From Streptomyces fructofermentans (GTDB taxonomy: Bacteria > Actinomycetota > Actinomycetes > Streptomycetales > Streptomycetaceae), in the NCBI RefSeq assembly GCF_014651055.1, contig NZ_BMWD01000005.1, positions 266,716-330,715 of the forward strand: DNA of 64,000 nt, in the 5' to 3' direction. A program made the translations under genes and the position numbers. Every line of letters starts with the position of its first letter. Position 1 is the first letter of the stretch. Under the pieces are notes generated by a model. That model searched no databases. It saw nothing but the letters and a program-made list of their open reading frames with translations, and had not been told where the DNA came from. Below, piece after piece: positions 62,999-64,000 of this stretch.

Positions 62999-63501
62999 CG
63001 CACCTCGGGCACCTCGACGCCGCCCACCTCGAAGGGCTCCGACGCGCCGTCCGCGGCGAATCCGGCGCGCTCGTAGAAGCGGCGCGCGCCGCTGTTCCGC
63101 TCCAGCACCCACAGCAGCATCCGGGGATGCCGTGCGGCGGCGCAGCGCGCGGTGGACTCCCTGAGCAGCGCGCTTCCGGCACCGTGGCCGAACCGGTCCG
63201 GGGCCACGTAGATCGCGTACAGCTCGGCGTCCCGCGTGCGGAGTCCGCCGTCCCGGTACGGACCGTGGCACGCCCAGCCGACGACCTCGCCGTCCCACTC
63301 GGCGACCAGGTTCACCACGCCGTCGCCGGCCCGCTCGAAGTGGGCCCGCCGGCGTGGGACCTCCTCGGCCACGTCGAGGCCGTCGAGATGAGCCTGCGGC
63401 ATCATGCCCCGGTACGCCGCCTGCCAGCCCCGTACCCGGATCTCGGCCACACGGCCGCAGTCGGCCAGGGTCATCCCGCGGATGTGCAGACGCTCGTCCA
63501 T
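62971..63501 (-). CDS. GNAT family N-acetyltransferase
   Basis: A 176-residue GNAT protein. The acetyl-CoA loop is DRFGHGAGSALLRES (near R/Q-x-x-G-x-G/A), preceded by AELYAIYVAP and followed by LWVLERNSGARRFYERAGF. The N-terminus HIRGMTLADCGRVAEIRVRGWQAAYRGMMP is similar in type to the GNAT at 13 kb (both have a W-x-x-A-Y-x-G/A-M-x-P motif). Substrate unknown. The 3' end overlaps the end of the convergent PAS kinase gene by 28 bp. Confidence 0.87.
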   Translation of the reverse strand: MDERLHIRGMTLADCGRVAEIRVRGWQAAYRGMMPQAHLDGLDVAEEVPRRRAHFERAGDGVVNLVAEWDGEVVGWACHGPYRDGGLRTRDAELYAIYVAPDRFGHGAGSALLRESTARCAAARHPRMLLWVLERNSGARRFYERAGFAADGASEPFEVGGVEVPEVRYARVLGGS

Positions 63502-63507
63502 GCCGGA

Positions 63508-63513
63508 ACCCTA
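63508..63513 (-). promoter_or_regulatory. -10 element, probable leaderless start of the GNAT gene
   Basis: On the minus strand TAGGGT ends 6 nt before ATG 63501, the same arrangement as at 13761 and 39096. Confidence 0.55.
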
Positions 63514-63608
63514 AGGGCAGGTTCCGGGCGGCTCCCCGACGAGGTGGCTCGCCGGACTCCGGGGCCGGCCGCGGTGGCTCGCGGACGCCCGGGGGCCCGG
63601 CCGGCCGC

Positions 63609-64000
63609 TCAGTCCGGCAGCAGCGCGTACGCCTCGATCTCCATCAGGAACTCCGGCCGGACCAGCGCGGCGACCTGCACGGCCGAGGCGGCGGGCAGCC
63701 GGTCAGGTGCGATGTGCTCGTCCCGGGCCGCTCGGACGGCGGGCATGAACGCCATGTCCGTGACGAAGAAGGTCAGTTTGACCACGTCGTCGAACGAGGC
63801 GCCGGCCGCGGCCAGGCAGCGCCGCAGGTTCTCGAAGACCTGCCGGGCCTGCGCGGCCGGGTCGCCCGCCCCGACGAGCGTGCCGTCCTCGTCGAGCGGG
63901 AGCTGGCCCGAGACGGCGACGAAGCGGCCGGTGCCGAGGACGACATGCGTGTACGCGGTGGCTGGGGCGACCCCGTCGGGAGCGGGGATGCGGGTCAGTG
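63609..64000 (-). CDS. RidA/YjgF/UK114 family protein, 5' end cut by the window edge
   Basis: An open frame runs on the minus strand from the right edge to a stop at 63611-63609. My translation gives about 130 residues containing AYTHVVLGTGRFVAVSGQ, RQVFENLRRCLAAAGASFDD and VVKLTFFVTDM, and ends EFLMEIEAYALLPD, all typical of RidA enamine/imine deaminases. The conserved Arg of the active site would lie in the P-x-x-R-P-like VAALVRPEFLMEIEA. These proteins remove reactive 2-aminoacrylate. Only the start is missing. Confidence 0.85.
   Translation of the reverse strand, partial: LTRIPAPDGVAPATAYTHVVLGTGRFVAVSGQLPLDEDGTLVGAGDPAAQARQVFENLRRCLAAAGASFDDVVKLTFFVTDMAFMPAVRAARDEHIAPDRLPAASAVQVAALVRPEFLMEIEAYALLPD

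Overview
The window reads as a chromosomal segment of a Streptomyces-like actinomycete. Base composition is very GC rich, almost every third codon position is G or C, GTG/TTG starts are frequent, and several families are typical of Streptomyces (DUF6278, PucR regulators, F420-type LLM oxidoreductases, the Ccr/MeaA operon). Gene content and order from about 16 to 59 kb resemble, from memory, a conserved part of the Streptomyces coelicolor chromosome. I see no tRNA, rRNA, insertion sequence, integrase, phage gene or CRISPR array, so this is mostly conserved metabolism interrupted by GC-rich repeat islands.

Layout. 0.4-13.5 kb: a Tat-exported sulfite-oxidase-like enzyme, a fused enol-lactonase/carboxymuconolactone decarboxylase (PcaL type), a metallo-beta-lactamase-fold protein, exonuclease III, a secreted SGNH/GDSL hydrolase, a DUF6278 protein, an orphan polar amino acid ABC ATPase, a secreted S15-type hydrolase, a membrane-anchored unknown, an exported gamma-glutamyltransferase and a GNAT. 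13.7-15.8 kb: a tiny XRE regulator and a large unknown. 16-25 kb: a reductive pyrimidine (or hydantoin) degradation cluster with two beta-ureidopropionase paralogs, a class III transaminase, a PucR regulator, dihydropyrimidinase, an LLM-class flavin oxidoreductase and an NCS1 permease; no classical dihydropyrimidine dehydrogenase is present. 25-34 kb: a secreted DUF3558-like protein, an AhpD-like protein, a NarL-type two-component system, a lipoprotein, a cytosolic GGT homolog, an inositol-phosphatase-family enzyme and a CrtI-like flavoprotein. 34-39 kb: macrodomain protein, Ada-AlkA fusion and Ogt, sirtuin, Nudix. 39.5-40.7 kb: glycerate kinase. 41-47.4 kb: a PucR-like regulator divergent from a complete five-gene branched-chain-type ABC importer (livFGHMK order). 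48-50 kb: psd-pssA for phosphatidylethanolamine synthesis. 50-59.4 kb: the ethylmalonyl-CoA pathway operon (ccr, ethylmalonyl-CoA mutase, beta-methylmalyl-CoA lyase, MaoC hydratase, acyl-CoA dehydrogenase) with an upstream TetR gene and a double-length 3-hydroxyacyl-CoA dehydrogenase. 59.7-64 kb: a HEAT-repeat protein, a divergent response regulator/PAS kinase pair, a GNAT and a truncated RidA protein.

The strongest non-gene signals are: a perfect 18-bp hairpin whose 3' arm ends at the base before a start codon and holds its Shine-Dalgarno; a perfect 18-bp palindrome in the regulator/importer divergent promoter; a consensus-like promoter with a 9-bp inverted repeat starting at the predicted transcription start of the pyrimidine cluster; a TTGCCA-N17-TACGTT promoter before ccr; a series of genes with a TANNNT box 6-8 nt before the start codon (probable leaderless mRNAs); and an 18-copy heptanucleotide array. 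The strongest protein oddities are a PcaL whose lactonase nucleophile position is Ala, and a fused dehydrogenase whose N-terminal half has lost two catalytic residues.
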